A stretch of 64,000 nucleotides of DNA from Selenomonas ruminantium subsp. ruminantium ATCC 12561 (GTDB lineage: Bacteria; Bacillota; Negativicutes; Selenomonadales; Selenomonadaceae): positions 1 to 64,000 of the forward strand of contig NZ_AUJE01000021.1 of assembly GCF_000424065.1 (NCBI RefSeq), written 5' to 3'. This document shows, in pieces, positions 1 to 8,345 of the stretch (its first letter is position 1; each line of letters starts with the position of its first letter). Under the pieces are notes generated by a model that was given only the letters and a program-made list of their open reading frames with translations, made no database searches and had not been told where the DNA came from. A program made the translations under genes and the position numbers.

Positions 1-348
1 CAAGCTTGCATGGCAGGGCAAACAACTTATAAAGATAGACAAGTGGTATCCAAGCAGTCAATTATGCCATATTTGCGGCTACCAAAATGACGAAACTAAA
101 AACTTGTCTGTGAGAGAATGGGATTGTCCCGCTTGTGGCAGTCACCATAACCGCGATAAAAACGCTGCAATAAATACTCGAGAAGAAGCTAGACGAATAT
201 CTGCCTAACGAATCTCGTAAAATACCGTGGGTCGCACGGGAATCTACGCCTGTGGAGAGAGTGTAAGTCGCTGCAACTCTTCGGAGTCAGTGGTGCTGTT
301 CTCGTGGAAGCAGGAAGCTCCCGCCTCTATAGGCGGGGGGACGTTCAC
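1..348 (+). mobile_element. Right end of an IS200/IS605-type element carrying tnpB
   Basis: The window opens inside the element. It holds the tnpB 3' end and then about 140 non-coding bases that finish with a hairpin (CCCGCC at 320-325 pairing with GGCGGG at 332-337) and the motif GTTCAC at 343-348, which is typical of the right cleavage site in this family. Immediately after this motif the host sequence becomes the reading frame of an AAA ATPase on the minus strand, so the element appears to sit inside that gene. The left end and any tnpA are outside the window. Confidence 0.8.
2..208 (+). CDS. tnpB: TnpB (OrfB) RNA-guided nuclease, C-terminal fragment
   Basis: This is the last 68 residues of a TnpB protein; the 5' part lies before the window. 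The zinc-finger module is visible as CHICG followed by CPACG. The third RuvC motif follows directly as HNRDKNAA, which contains the last catalytic Asp. The stop is TAA at 206-208. TnpB of IS200/IS605 elements is an RNA-guided DNA endonuclease, the ancestor type of Cas12, that helps the element persist. No frameshift is seen in the part present. Confidence 0.9.
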   Translation, partial: KLAWQGKQLIKIDKWYPSSQLCHICGYQNDETKNLSVREWDCPACGSHHNRDKNAAINTREEARRISA

Positions 349-368
349 TGAGTCGTTTGATTTCATCT
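180..368 (+). ncRNA. Probable omega-RNA (reRNA) with guide
   Basis: In IS200/IS605 elements the guide RNA of TnpB comes from the end of tnpB and the right end of the element, and its guide is the flanking host sequence. Here the non-coding right end runs from the tnpB stop to about 348, with several short hairpins. The predicted guide begins at 349 and corresponds to the interrupted AAA ATPase gene. The boundaries are estimates; the 5' end is not visible in sequence. Confidence 0.5.
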
Positions 369-838
369 GTGTTCAGATATTCCATGGACAATATGGTGGT
401 GTAGGGGGCCAGTTCTTTGGGAATGGCAGCGGTGCTGGAAATAATGACGATGTTGCATTCCATATCATCATTGCCGATGGCAATTTGTTCGGATAAATAC
501 TTCAGCTGTGCAATGATATCCGGTTGTTCGATTAAGGATTGCGTATCTTTTAAGACCAGTACCTTGCGTGACAGGTCGAATTTTTGGGCAAATTTTTCAT
601 TCCCCATCCTGTGCGGGCTGGCAAAGTTCTTCAACGCTTCTGCTAAGGAGATATCTTCCATATTTAGTTCGGGCGTTTGCGGATAGAACAAACCGCGCAT
701 ATTCCATTCGACAAGAGGACGATTAGAGGATGCCTTTTGAGTGATTTGCATGGCTTTATCTTCTTCGAAGGTTTCCAAATATAAAATAGGGAAACCGGCA
801 TCCATATATAGATTCAAGCGTTCTGTTAATGATTTCAT
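349..838 (-). pseudogene. AAA-family ATPase N-terminal part, interrupted by the IS element
   Basis: About 163 residues of host protein can be read from ATG at 836-838. The start MKSLTERLNLYMDAGFPILY and later KVLVLKDTQSLI and IVIISSTAAIPKEL resemble the N-terminal half of Ycf46-like AAA ATPases; the Walker motifs would come later. The frame runs into the right end of the IS element at 348/349 and ends there on foreign codons. The rest of the gene must be on the other side of the element or lost. The spacing to the small zinc-ribbon gene at 853-1008 suggests they were co-transcribed. Confidence 0.7.
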
Positions 839-852
839 GACGTACTCCCTTA

Positions 853-1008
853 TTAGAATTTCCGGTTAATCGTCCAGCTATGCGGCTTGTTTCCCTGTTT
901 GCGGGGGCACTTGCCTGGCAGGGGTCTTCCTGTATTGACCATGCGGACAACTTTGTTGCCGCAGCATGAGCACATATACTCGACGTGGGTAATCGGTTTG
1001 TTGGCCAT
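853..1008 (-). CDS. Small zinc-ribbon-like protein, 51 aa
   Basis: The start at 1008 is chosen because GGAGGA lies at the right distance upstream; a start further upstream would place that site inside the gene. The protein has CSCCG near residue 16 and one more Cys (GKCPRKQG), with a basic, aromatic C-terminus, so it could bind zinc through three or four thiols. I do not recognise the family. It lies 14 bases upstream of the broken AAA ATPase gene on the same strand, probably in one operon. Confidence 0.6.
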   Translation of the reverse strand: MANKPITHVEYMCSCCGNKVVRMVNTGRPLPGKCPRKQGNKPHSWTINRKF

Positions 1009-1166
1009 GATATTTTCCTCCTTTATGGTAAACAATTTTGTTATATTCCATCAATAATGGACTTTTATTATATTAAATGTTAATATATGCGTAAGAGTAA
1101 AATGCTTTACATAAATGTTTTTTACGAATCAATTTCATGGTACAATAAAGGAAAGGAGCACCTTAA

Positions 1167-2003
1167 ATGTCAAACGGACGGTATCGAGTTAAACCTTGGG
1201 AAGAACTTACGATTGCGGATGACTATATGTTCAAGCTAGTTATGTGACATCCTAAGATTTGCAAGCGGCTTATTGAGAAAATCCTTAAAATTAAGATTCG
1301 GCATATTGATTATCTGGATGATGAAAAATCCTTGAAGTTCCGTTATTCTGGCAAGGGGATTCGCCTTGATGTGTATGTAGAGGGTGATGATACCATCTAT
1401 GATATTGAAATGCAGGTTCGTGATTACGGTGATGATGAATTGGCTCATCGTACCCGCTATTACCAGTCTATGATTGATGTAGATGCTTTAGCGGCGGGAG
1501 CAGATTATAAGGAACTGAAAAACTCCTATATAATATTCTTGTGTCCTTTCTCCCTATTTGATGGTCAGCGCCATATGTATACATTCCGAAATATTTGTCT
1601 TGAAGAACGTAAACTGGAACTGAATGACGGAACCACTAAAGTTTTCCTCTGTTCCGAAGGTGAACTGGATGATGTATCTGCTGATGTAAAGGCGTTTTTA
1701 GATTACATGAAGGGGTTGCCCAGTAGTGATGATTTTGTTAATGAAGTGGATAATTTTATCAAGGAAGTCAAGATAAAGGACGAAGAAAGGGTGAGCTACA
1801 TGACGTACGAAATGAAAATGCGCGAAGCCCATGAGGATGGAAAAGAGGAAGGGCGCAATGAGGGGATTCGTGAAGGCATGTTGAAGGCTGTTGCTATGCT
1901 GAAAAAATTGAAGCTAAGCAAAGAGGTGGCTGCCAAACAGATTGCAGATACATATTCCTTAACATATGAAGAAGCGGTAGCCATGGTCAATAGTAATTGG
2001 TAA
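1167..2003 (+). pseudogene. Rpn/PD-(D/E)XK nuclease-family transposase-like gene with in-frame TGA
   Basis: From ATG 1167, with GGAGC upstream, the frame reads MSNGRYRVKPWEELTIADDY and continues with an Rpn-like fold: the DVYVEGDDTIYDIEMQ segment holds the acidic nuclease residues, and the C-terminus has the repetitive EDGKEEGRNEGIREG tail typical of these proteins. A TGA at 1245-1247 interrupts after residue 26 (VM-stop-HPKICKRLIEK), and the frame then stays open for 252 codons. One base change, for example CGA to TGA, explains it. Internal initiation at 1332 would lose the N-terminus. Rpn proteins are recombination-promoting nucleases that spread like mobile genes. Confidence 0.8.
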
Positions 2004-2019
2004 TATGTGGATTTTGTGG

Positions 2020-2062
2020 AAGGCCAAGTTGACTTGTCATTTTTGCAAGTCAACTTGGCCTT
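2020..2062 (+). terminator. Strong hairpin after the Rpn-like gene
   Basis: A perfect 17-bp stem (2020-2036 with 2046-2062) begins 17 bases after the Rpn stop. It is followed by only a few T residues, so it may act as a terminator or an RNA-stabilising hairpin. Confidence 0.6.
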
Positions 2063-2688
2063 AAGCAACTAGGGCTTATGGCTCCATATCGGAGAAATCC
2101 CTCTAACATCATAACCACTTATGTCCGCCACAAATGGGACATGTACTTGATTTGAAAAGGAAATAATATACTCAACTTTCCCACCACGAAAATAACGCCA
2201 ATGGTCCTATGTCAAGATTTAGTACAACATAAAACGGAGTATTGGTGAATTATTCTATGTCTCATGCGATGAATTGCAGGATTTACAGTACATGGATGCG
2301 CTGATTATGGTGTTGAAAAAGCTTGTATCCATGATAACGGAAAAATGGCTTTTCCTTGAAAAAGAACTAAATGCCATGCTGGATTCCTTCTTGGAAAATC
2401 TGCCTGATTTATGGCACAACTACCTGAACCGATGTGCATGAGGTTGCCTTTTTAGCAGTCAGTTCCCTATGCTACGCCTGATAGAAGGCTTGTTTCAGAT
2501 GTGCGAAGTTTGAGATATTAATAATTCCAGCAATAAACATTGCCACTAATGAACGTCAAAATTTTATGTATATCAATTATAAATTGATAAAACATAATGG
2601 GCATGACAAGGATGGTGGATTTGTGGAAAATATGACAATAGATAACATTCAAGGTGCTGAAGATGTTTTAGTTAGGGAATGAATATTA
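2063..2688. other. Intergenic stretch with decayed coding fragments
   Basis: There is no intact gene here. Two open fragments have coding-like composition: one at 2223-2441 and one ending with TGA at 2680-2682 (NERQNFMYINYK through AEDVLVRE). Neither is recognised and neither has a convincing start with a ribosome site. Together with the neighbouring IS end and the broken Rpn gene, the stretch looks like eroded mobile or accessory DNA. Confidence 0.5.
2223..2441 (+). pseudogene. Unrecognised coding remnant
   Basis: An open frame of about 72 codons reads ELFYVSCDELQDLQYMDALI and ends LPDLWHNYLNRCA. It is amphipathic and helical in character. The only internal ATG codons lie far from any ribosome site, so this is most likely the tail of a lost gene. 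The function is unknown. Confidence 0.25.
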
Positions 2689-2733
2689 AAAATGACGATA
2701 ATAGCGAAAATAAGCGCTATTATCGTCATTTTT
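2689..2733. terminator. Bidirectional terminator hairpin
   Basis: An 18-bp perfect stem (2689-2706 with 2715-2732) carries an A-run on one side and a T-run on the other, so it can stop transcription from either strand. It ends just before the stop of the minus-strand gene at 2740. Confidence 0.8.
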
Positions 2734-2739
2734 GGGATA

Positions 2740-3291
2740 TTATTGTTCTAATGAACGAATAAATGAATCATCACTCATTGGTTGAAGATTCATTTGGGAA
2801 ACATATCTTTCTCCGTTAGACTTTTTGGAGGAATATATTATAAGATAAGTTCTTCTTGTTGGATCAATTACATAAAATTGGTTACTAGAGCTATCGATTT
2901 TATAAATATCTTTAGCTTCTTGATATGGCATTCCTAAATGTACACCTGCTAATGTGTTTATGCCAATATCTTGTCCTGTGGAAGAAAATACTTGAATATA
3001 ACTTACACGTCCTTGCCAACTCCCGTCTTTTTTACCTATTCTTATTGTTAGTTTATCTCCGTATATATAGTCTTGACAAACTATAGCATCAGCTAACAAA
3101 ATATTGAAATAAGGAATTTTTTTGTTAGGCTCGCCATACATATTTAAAATTTGCGATTCTGTATAATTGATTTCTAATCCTTTAAAGGATGCATCTCCTT
3201 TTACTCGGTCTTTAGCATAACTAATAGATGTTGTAGTTATTATTGAAAAGAGAAGTGTGAGTATGAATGGTAATAATAAAATTCTTTTCAT
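2740..3291 (-). CDS. Exported protein of unknown function, 183 aa
   Basis: The start at 3291 is preferred because AAGGAG lies 7-12 bases upstream. Residues 1 to about 27 form a signal peptide (MKRILLLPFILTLLFSI then SYAKD), giving a secreted or periplasmic protein. The mature part has two similar segments with the pattern ...GLEINYTESQILNMYGEP and GVHLGMPYQEAKDIYKI, a short repeat reminiscent of SmpA/BamE-like proteins; that comparison is weak. It contains a single Cys, in VCQDY. The AT-rich composition suggests acquired DNA. Confidence 0.55.
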   Translation of the reverse strand: MKRILLLPFILTLLFSIITTTSISYAKDRVKGDASFKGLEINYTESQILNMYGEPNKKIPYFNILLADAIVCQDYIYGDKLTIRIGKKDGSWQGRVSYIQVFSSTGQDIGINTLAGVHLGMPYQEAKDIYKIDSSSNQFYVIDPTRRTYLIIYSSKKSNGERYVSQMNLQPMSDDSFIRSLEQ

Positions 3292-3368
3292 GTTTATTCT
3301 CCTTATCATCAAAAAAGATAATGAATAGACGCTATTTTGAAATATGATACTTTACAGTTTGTTGAATA

Positions 3369-3734
3369 TTAGTATTGTTCTATCTCAATGACTTTACCAC
3401 CAGAAAATATTGATTTGACCATCCACCAACTTGTAATAGTTGCAAAACTACCAAAGGTAAAATCGAAACGAAGACGGATAAAGTCGCCATCTTTTATTTT
3501 GAAGCTGAAAGGTCGACTCTTTAGGAATGACCAATTCATTTTTATGTGTATTTCGTGAAGACCAGCAGGAATTTCAAAGCGCTCTTTATTACCGTTACTA
3601 ACACGACCTATTTCTGTGCCATCAAGATATATTTTGCATGCACAAAGCATACCTACCCATCGACTTACGCGATAAACTTCGATGCTCGCAGGCTCTAAAT
3701 CTGTAGATAACTGAACATTATTTGTGGATTCCAT
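3369..3734 (-). CDS. Beta-rich protein of unknown function, 121 aa
   Basis: ATG at 3732-3734 follows GGAGGA at a good distance. The middle reads CKIYLDGTEIGRVSNG and ends an element at IPAGLHEIHIKM, the pattern of a PEGA/DUF2846-type beta-sandwich in which a short 'dressing' domain displays a G-x-H hairpin. A hydrophobic stretch near residues 92-105 (FGSFATITSWWMVK) could touch a membrane. No catalytic motif is visible. It sits between an exported protein and an HTH regulator on the same strand. Confidence 0.5.
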   Translation of the reverse strand: MESTNNVQLSTDLEPASIEVYRVSRWVGMLCACKIYLDGTEIGRVSNGNKERFEIPAGLHEIHIKMNWSFLKSRPFSFKIKDGDFIRLRFDFTFGSFATITSWWMVKSIFSGGKVIEIEQY

Positions 3735-3765
3735 AATGACTCATCCTCCTAAAAATATAGAAAGT

Positions 3766-3960
3766 TTATGGTATGTGGTTAGGGAATAATTCCTCAAAAG
3801 AACATTTTAATATTTGTGTCAATTGTCTAAGCTTATTCATTCGTGGAAAGTGCATACCAGTTTCCCATTTTGCAACTGTTGACCGGTCGACCTTGATTTT
3901 TGATGCAAGTTCTTGTTGACTGAGTTTTTGCGCTTGACGTAGTTTGCGCATACGGTTCAT
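3766..3960 (-). CDS. XRE-family helix-turn-helix protein, 64 aa
   Basis: This is a single Cro/CI-type HTH domain spanning nearly the whole protein: RKLRQAQKLSQQELASKIKV, then DRSTVAKWETGMHFPR. It has no effector domain, so it is probably a dimeric DNA-binding repressor. It lies directly upstream of the 3369-3734 gene on the same strand and may control that pair. Divergent from it is a second XRE gene at 4109. Confidence 0.75.
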   Translation of the reverse strand: MNRMRKLRQAQKLSQQELASKIKVDRSTVAKWETGMHFPRMNKLRQLTQILKCSFEELFPNHIP

Positions 3961-4108
3961 ATTATCTTTTCCTGTGAATTAAACGCACATTTTATATTAT
4001 GAATTATACGACTATTTTGAATGGATGTCAATGATTTAGTGAGTATAACTCACATCTTGCTTCAGATGTCATTTCCTGCAAGAATATTATTTAGTAGGGA
4101 GTGATTCT

Positions 4109-4453
4109 ATGAATGTCACGGGACAGCGGCTGCGTTTGCTGCGTGAGGAACGGAAGTGGTCGCAGGAAGCAGTGGCGGAAAAGCTCGGCATATCGCGGAC
4201 GGCTTATAATAAGTATGAAAATGGTGCGATTCGTCCGGTGCGCAAGCTGAAAGAACTGGCAGATTTATTCGGCGTGAGTGCCGATTATATTTTAGGTAGT
4301 GCAGATGATGAGACAGGTGATGTGCCTGCTATGCACCGGCAAATGAAAAAATATATGGAACTGAGCGACAACGGAAGGAAGATTGTTGACCTCACGCTTG
4401 ATGCGGTCTATGCACACGAAGAACGGCGGGGAAACCTGCCCAAATATGAATGA
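4109..4453 (+). CDS. XRE-family transcriptional regulator, 114 aa
   Basis: Residues 5-60 form a Cro/CI HTH domain (LRLLREERKWSQEAVAEKLG, ISRTAYNKYENG, ADLFGVSADYILG). A helical C-terminal tail (MHRQMKKYMELSDNGRKIVDLTLDAV) is of the kind that dimerises or binds a partner. GGGAG precedes the ATG. It is divergent from the smaller XRE gene at 3766-3960, and the 148 bp between them presumably holds their operators. The target genes are unknown. Confidence 0.8.
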   Translation: MNVTGQRLRLLREERKWSQEAVAEKLGISRTAYNKYENGAIRPVRKLKELADLFGVSADYILGSADDETGDVPAMHRQMKKYMELSDNGRKIVDLTLDAVYAHEERRGNLPKYE

Positions 4454-4480
4454 TGGATAAATTTATTCCATTATAAAGTA

Positions 4481-4520
4481 GTCCCCACAGCATTTGGTTA
4501 GCTGTGGGGACACTTTTGGT
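4481..4520. terminator. Intrinsic terminator
   Basis: A GC-rich stem GTCCCCACAG (4481-4490) pairs with CTGTGGGGAC (4502-4511) and is followed by ACTTTTGG. It separates two convergent genes and can serve both. Confidence 0.8.
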
Positions 4521-4526
4521 ATTTTT

Positions 4527-5969
4527 TTACGGGGCATAGGAAAAGGAGATTCGGTAGCGGCTGCTGCAGATTTCCTGCGGTGAATCGCTGCTCACTTCAA
4601 TCGACAATTCGCCTAGCGTAACGTTAGTGGTCTTTTCCGGATTGATGATGGGATAGTTGGCCAGGGGGATGTTTACATCGGTGGATTCGCCGGGGGCGAG
4701 GGCGTTTATAGTTACGCTTTGGGTATCGGTATAGCCGTGGCTGTCATAGTGAAGGGTTACATGGGCGTTACGCCAAGGCTCGGGGCTGCGGTTGATGATG
4801 CGCAGTGTGACGATATCGTCTGCGGGCAGATGAATTATGCCTTGGCCATCGCGGGCCTGTTCCCAAAAGTTGCGGTGGAGTTCAATCAGAGTGCTGCCGT
4901 TATTGATGGGCATGTCAAAGTTTTCCATCCAGCCTTCGAGACGCTGGCCATAGTGGAAATATTGTGTGCGGATATAATTGGTGGTTGTTTCTGCCGGGGC
5001 GGGTGTTGTTTCTGTGGGCTTGTTTTGTTGGTGGGCTGGAGGTGCTGGGGCCGGAACGGTTATATTTGAAGGTGTGGGAGCTGGTGGTGCAGCGTCGGTG
5101 GCAGTTGGGGGAGTGTTGGTGTTTTCTTGAGGTTGGTTAGTCGTGGCATTTGTCGGTGGGCTGTCGGTGTTTTCTTCGGTGGCAGCAGGCGGTGTGGGTT
5201 CGGCTGGTGGTTGGACAGGATAGAGGTATGCTAAGAGGGCAAGAACAGGCAAAATCAGAAGCAGGGCGCTTCTTTTATTCAGGGCAGGCCGCCTGATGGC
5301 CGCTTTTAGTTCCTGCATACTTTGATAGCGGTCGGCAGGGTCAAGGCGCTGGCAGCGTTTGAGGATGGAACGGAGTTTTCCTTGATAGTCCGGGGGCAGC
5401 AGTTCGTTGATGGTCTGCCCCAGGGCGTAAATATCGCTGCGGCAGTCGGTCTGCCGGAAGCCGAACTGTTCTGGCGGAGCGTAGTTTTTTGTGCCGAGCA
5501 GTTCGGTGTCTTCGCGCTGGCTGTCTTTTAACAGGCGGCAGGTGTCAAAGTCAATAAGCCGGGGCGTACCGTCTTTTTCGATGAGGATATGGTCAGGTTT
5601 TATATCGCGGTGGATGATGCCCAGTGCGTGCATGGCGGCAAGGCCGTCGCAGAGGGCGAGCAGGATTTTTTCTGCTTCCAGAGGTGTGAGAAAACGGCCT
5701 TCATGTTTATATTGAGCAAGGCTGGTGCCGGTGATGTATTCCTCGCTGGTGATGGTTTCGCTTTTGGTTTCGGTGATGTAATACAGTTGGGGCAGCAGGG
5801 GGATTTGGGCCTCTTTTAACGGCCGCAGGGGCAGGCCGGTCTGCCGCAGGTGTTTTAGGATGACCAGTTGTCACTGCGGGGCAGCGGCCAGCCATACCGC
5901 ACTGCGTTCCGTCTGTTTGAGCAGGCGGATTTTTTCGTATTGGCTGGTTATAAAGTCGAGGGCATGCAT
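4527..5969 (-). pseudogene. Membrane-anchored Ser/Thr protein kinase gene with in-frame TGA
   Basis: From ATG 5967-5969 (AAGGTGA upstream) a 480-codon kinase can be read, interrupted at codon 33 by TGA (5871-5873) in AAAPQ-stop-QLVILKHL; GGA to TGA would explain it. Downstream the domain is complete: N-lobe Lys in VILKHL, catalytic HRDIKPDHILI, DFDTC in place of DFG, and APPEQFGF. After about residue 255 come a membrane segment (LLLILPVLALLAYL), a long Pro/Thr-rich linker and a beta-rich extracytoplasmic domain. Translation from the internal ATG at 5633 would lack the N-lobe. A divergent HTH gene at 6039 may be its partner. Confidence 0.85.
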
Positions 5970-6038
5970 AAAATCACCTTGCTTTCTTGTCAGGGCTGTT
6001 CTATGATGGTGGTAATCAAGAGCAGGGAGGATTTTTCG

Positions 6039-6476
6039 ATGAATAATCAGGAAATGGATACGGAATCCTTAGAGAACCGGCTGAGTCAGACTGGAGGTGT
6101 GAAGGAGTTTTGGCGCGATAATGAGCTGAATCTGCGGGAGATGACATTGGCGGATTTTCTGTCCAAGCTGCTGGCGCAAAAGGGACTTAAAAAGGCTGAG
6201 GTGATTCGCCGGAGTGAAATGGATAGGTGCTATGCTTATCATATATTCGGCGGGCAGAAAGAGAATCCCTCCCGCGACAGGGTGCTGGCACTGGCATTGG
6301 CCATGGAACTCAGCCCCAAGGAAACGCAGCATTTTCTGCATTATGCAGGGGCGGGGGCACTCTATGTCCGCGACCATTTTGACAGTGTGATTTGGTATGC
6401 GCTGGAACATAAGCTGGGCGTAGTGGAAACAAATCAGTTGCTGGAGGATTTAGGACTGCGGACATTTACCTTATAA
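6039..6476 (+). CDS. HTH-type regulator divergent from the kinase gene, 145 aa
   Basis: ATG 6039 follows GGGAGG with ideal spacing. Residues about 30-90 resemble a lambda-repressor-like HTH (LADFLSKLLAQKGLKKAEVI, then RRSEMDRCYAYHIFGGQKEN). The C-terminal part is helical (ALEHKLGVVETNQLLEDLGL). Proteins of this type are often encoded beside Ser/Thr kinases in Firmicutes, which suggests it is a kinase target or regulator; that link is inferred from position only. Confidence 0.65.
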   Translation: MNNQEMDTESLENRLSQTGGVKEFWRDNELNLREMTLADFLSKLLAQKGLKKAEVIRRSEMDRCYAYHIFGGQKENPSRDRVLALALAMELSPKETQHFLHYAGAGALYVRDHFDSVIWYALEHKLGVVETNQLLEDLGLRTFTL

Positions 6477-6485
6477 TTTTTTATG

Positions 6486-6531
6486 CAGAGTGCACAAAAC
6501 TTTTGTGTTCTCTGTCATTTTCATGTATAAT
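6486..6531 (+). promoter_or_regulatory. pyrH promoter with overlapping dyad
   Basis: An extended -10 (TG.TATAAT, 6526-6531) is preceded by TTGTGT at 6503-6508 with a 17-base spacer. An inverted repeat CAGAG-TG-CACAAAA-C-TTTTGTG-TT-CTCTG (6486-6514) covers the -35 region, so a repressor could sit there. The repeat may alternatively terminate the upstream HTH gene. Confidence 0.55.
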
Positions 6532-6555
6532 GTAAGTTAGTGTGAGTAAGAATAG

Positions 6556-7316
<761 letters not shown>

Positions 7317-7317
<1 letters not shown>

Positions 7318-7874
7318 TGGTAAAAGATATCCTTAGCTCTCATGAAGAGCGTATGCAGAAATCCATTGATGCACTGAAACGTGAATTCGCATCCCTGCGT
7401 GCTGGCCGTGCTACGCCGTCCCTCTTGGACAAGGTTATGGTGGATTATTATGGCACGCCGACGCCGGTTAACCAGATTGCCAAAGTGGCTGTTCCGGAAC
7501 CGCGCATGATCATGATTCAGCCCTATGAAAAATCCATGCTGCATGAGGTGGAAGTAGCCATCATGAAGTCGGATCTGGGCCTGTCCCCGAACTCGGATGG
7601 TACGGCTATCCGTCTGGCTATTCCGGCACTGACGCAGGAACGCCGTCAGGAACTCGTGAAGACCGTTAACAAGAAGGCAGAAGAAGCCAAGGTTGCTATC
7701 CGTAATGTGCGCCGCGATGGTAACGATGCCATCAAGAAGCTGGAAAAAGGCAAGGAAATCACCGAGGACGAATCCAAGAAGGCTCAGGAATCCATGCAGA
7801 AGCTGGCCGATAAGTATGTAAAAGTGGTCGATACCACCCGTGCCGGCAAGGAAAAGGAAGTCATGGAAGTCTGA
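7317..7874 (+). CDS. frr: Ribosome recycling factor
   Basis: A protein of 185 aa, standard length. With EF-G it splits post-termination ribosomes. Family signatures include the N-terminal AGRATPSLLDKVMVDYYGTP, the repeat-like VRRDGNDAIKKLEKGKEITE, and the tail helix with KYVKVVDTTRAGKEKEVMEV. AGGAGG lies upstream inside pyrH, and translation is coupled to pyrH through the one-base overlap. The next gene overlaps its stop. Confidence 0.97.
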
Positions 7875-8086
7875 TGATACCCGATGTTGCGGCACTCCCG
7901 TGGAAGGAAGCAGAAGCCAGACTGCGGGAAGCAAATGTATCTTATACAACAGAACGGACTCGTCCCACGCGGGATTTTTTCCCCGTGGATGAGGATAGAT
8001 TGTATGTTATTCGCCAGCGTGAGGGAGCAGACGGCAAGCTGCTGCTGACGCTGGCGGCTAAACAGATTCCTATGGAGGAGGTGTAA
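7874..8086 (+). CDS. Small conserved-looking protein, 70 aa
   Basis: It starts at ATG 7874, overlapping the TGA of frr, so it is translationally coupled. The first half, DVAALPWKEAEARLREANVSY, resembles a PASTA-type unit (a proline-then-helix pattern binding muropeptides in other proteins), but there is no membrane anchor and only one unit. The rest is beta-rich (LYVIRQREGADGKLLLTLA). Placement between frr and a ferredoxin gene suggests a cytoplasmic redox- or ribosome-linked role, but none can be assigned. Confidence 0.6.
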   Translation: MIPDVAALPWKEAEARLREANVSYTTERTRPTRDFFPVDEDRLYVIRQREGADGKLLLTLAAKQIPMEEV

Positions 8087-8089
8087 CAC

Positions 8090-8260
8090 ATGGCTTACAA
8101 AATTGGTGAGGATTGCATTTCTTGCGGTTCCTGCGCAGCTACTTGCCCGGTAGAGGCAATCAGCGAGGGTGCAGAACGTTATGAAATCGACCCGGATAAG
8201 TGCGTAGAGTGCGGCGCTTGCGCTGCTGGCTGCCCGGTATCTGCTATCGAGGCTCCCTGA
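8090..8260 (+). CDS. 2[4Fe-4S] ferredoxin, 56 aa
   Basis: Two classical cluster motifs are visible: CISCGSCAATCP near residues 9-20 and CVECGACAAGCP near 38-49. This is the small clostridial-type ferredoxin that carries low-potential electrons in anaerobes. GGAGGAGG precedes the ATG, and the gene lies 3 bases after the previous stop, so it is in the pyrH-frr operon. A strong terminator follows. Confidence 0.95.
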   Translation: MAYKIGEDCISCGSCAATCPVEAISEGAERYEIDPDKCVECGACAAGCPVSAIEAP

Positions 8261-8270
8261 CGCTACTTTG

Positions 8271-8310
8271 CAAGCCCCTCTGGTGCTTTTGGCAGAGGGG
8301 CTTGTTTTGC
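8271..8310 (+). terminator. Intrinsic terminator after the ferredoxin gene
   Basis: A 12-bp stem CAAGCCCCTCTG (8271-8282) pairs with CAGAGGGGCTTG (8293-8304), followed by TTTTGCTTTT. It ends the pyrH-frr-ferredoxin operon. Confidence 0.9.
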
Positions 8311-8345
8311 TTTTATGAGATAATTTTCCTAGTGAGGGATTATAT

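Noticed and set aside
1245-1247. TGA read as selenocysteine in the Rpn-like gene
   Set aside because: No SECIS-like hairpin just downstream and no reason for selenocysteine in this family; a point mutation is simpler.
2066-2245. Zinc-finger transposase remnant on the minus strand (CPICGG)
   Set aside because: Only about 10 residues are recognisable and stops follow at once; too weak to call.
5871-5873. TGA read as selenocysteine in the kinase gene
   Set aside because: The site is in an ordinary loop of the N-lobe and lacks a following SECIS-like stem; a related gene is also hit by TAA elsewhere in the window.
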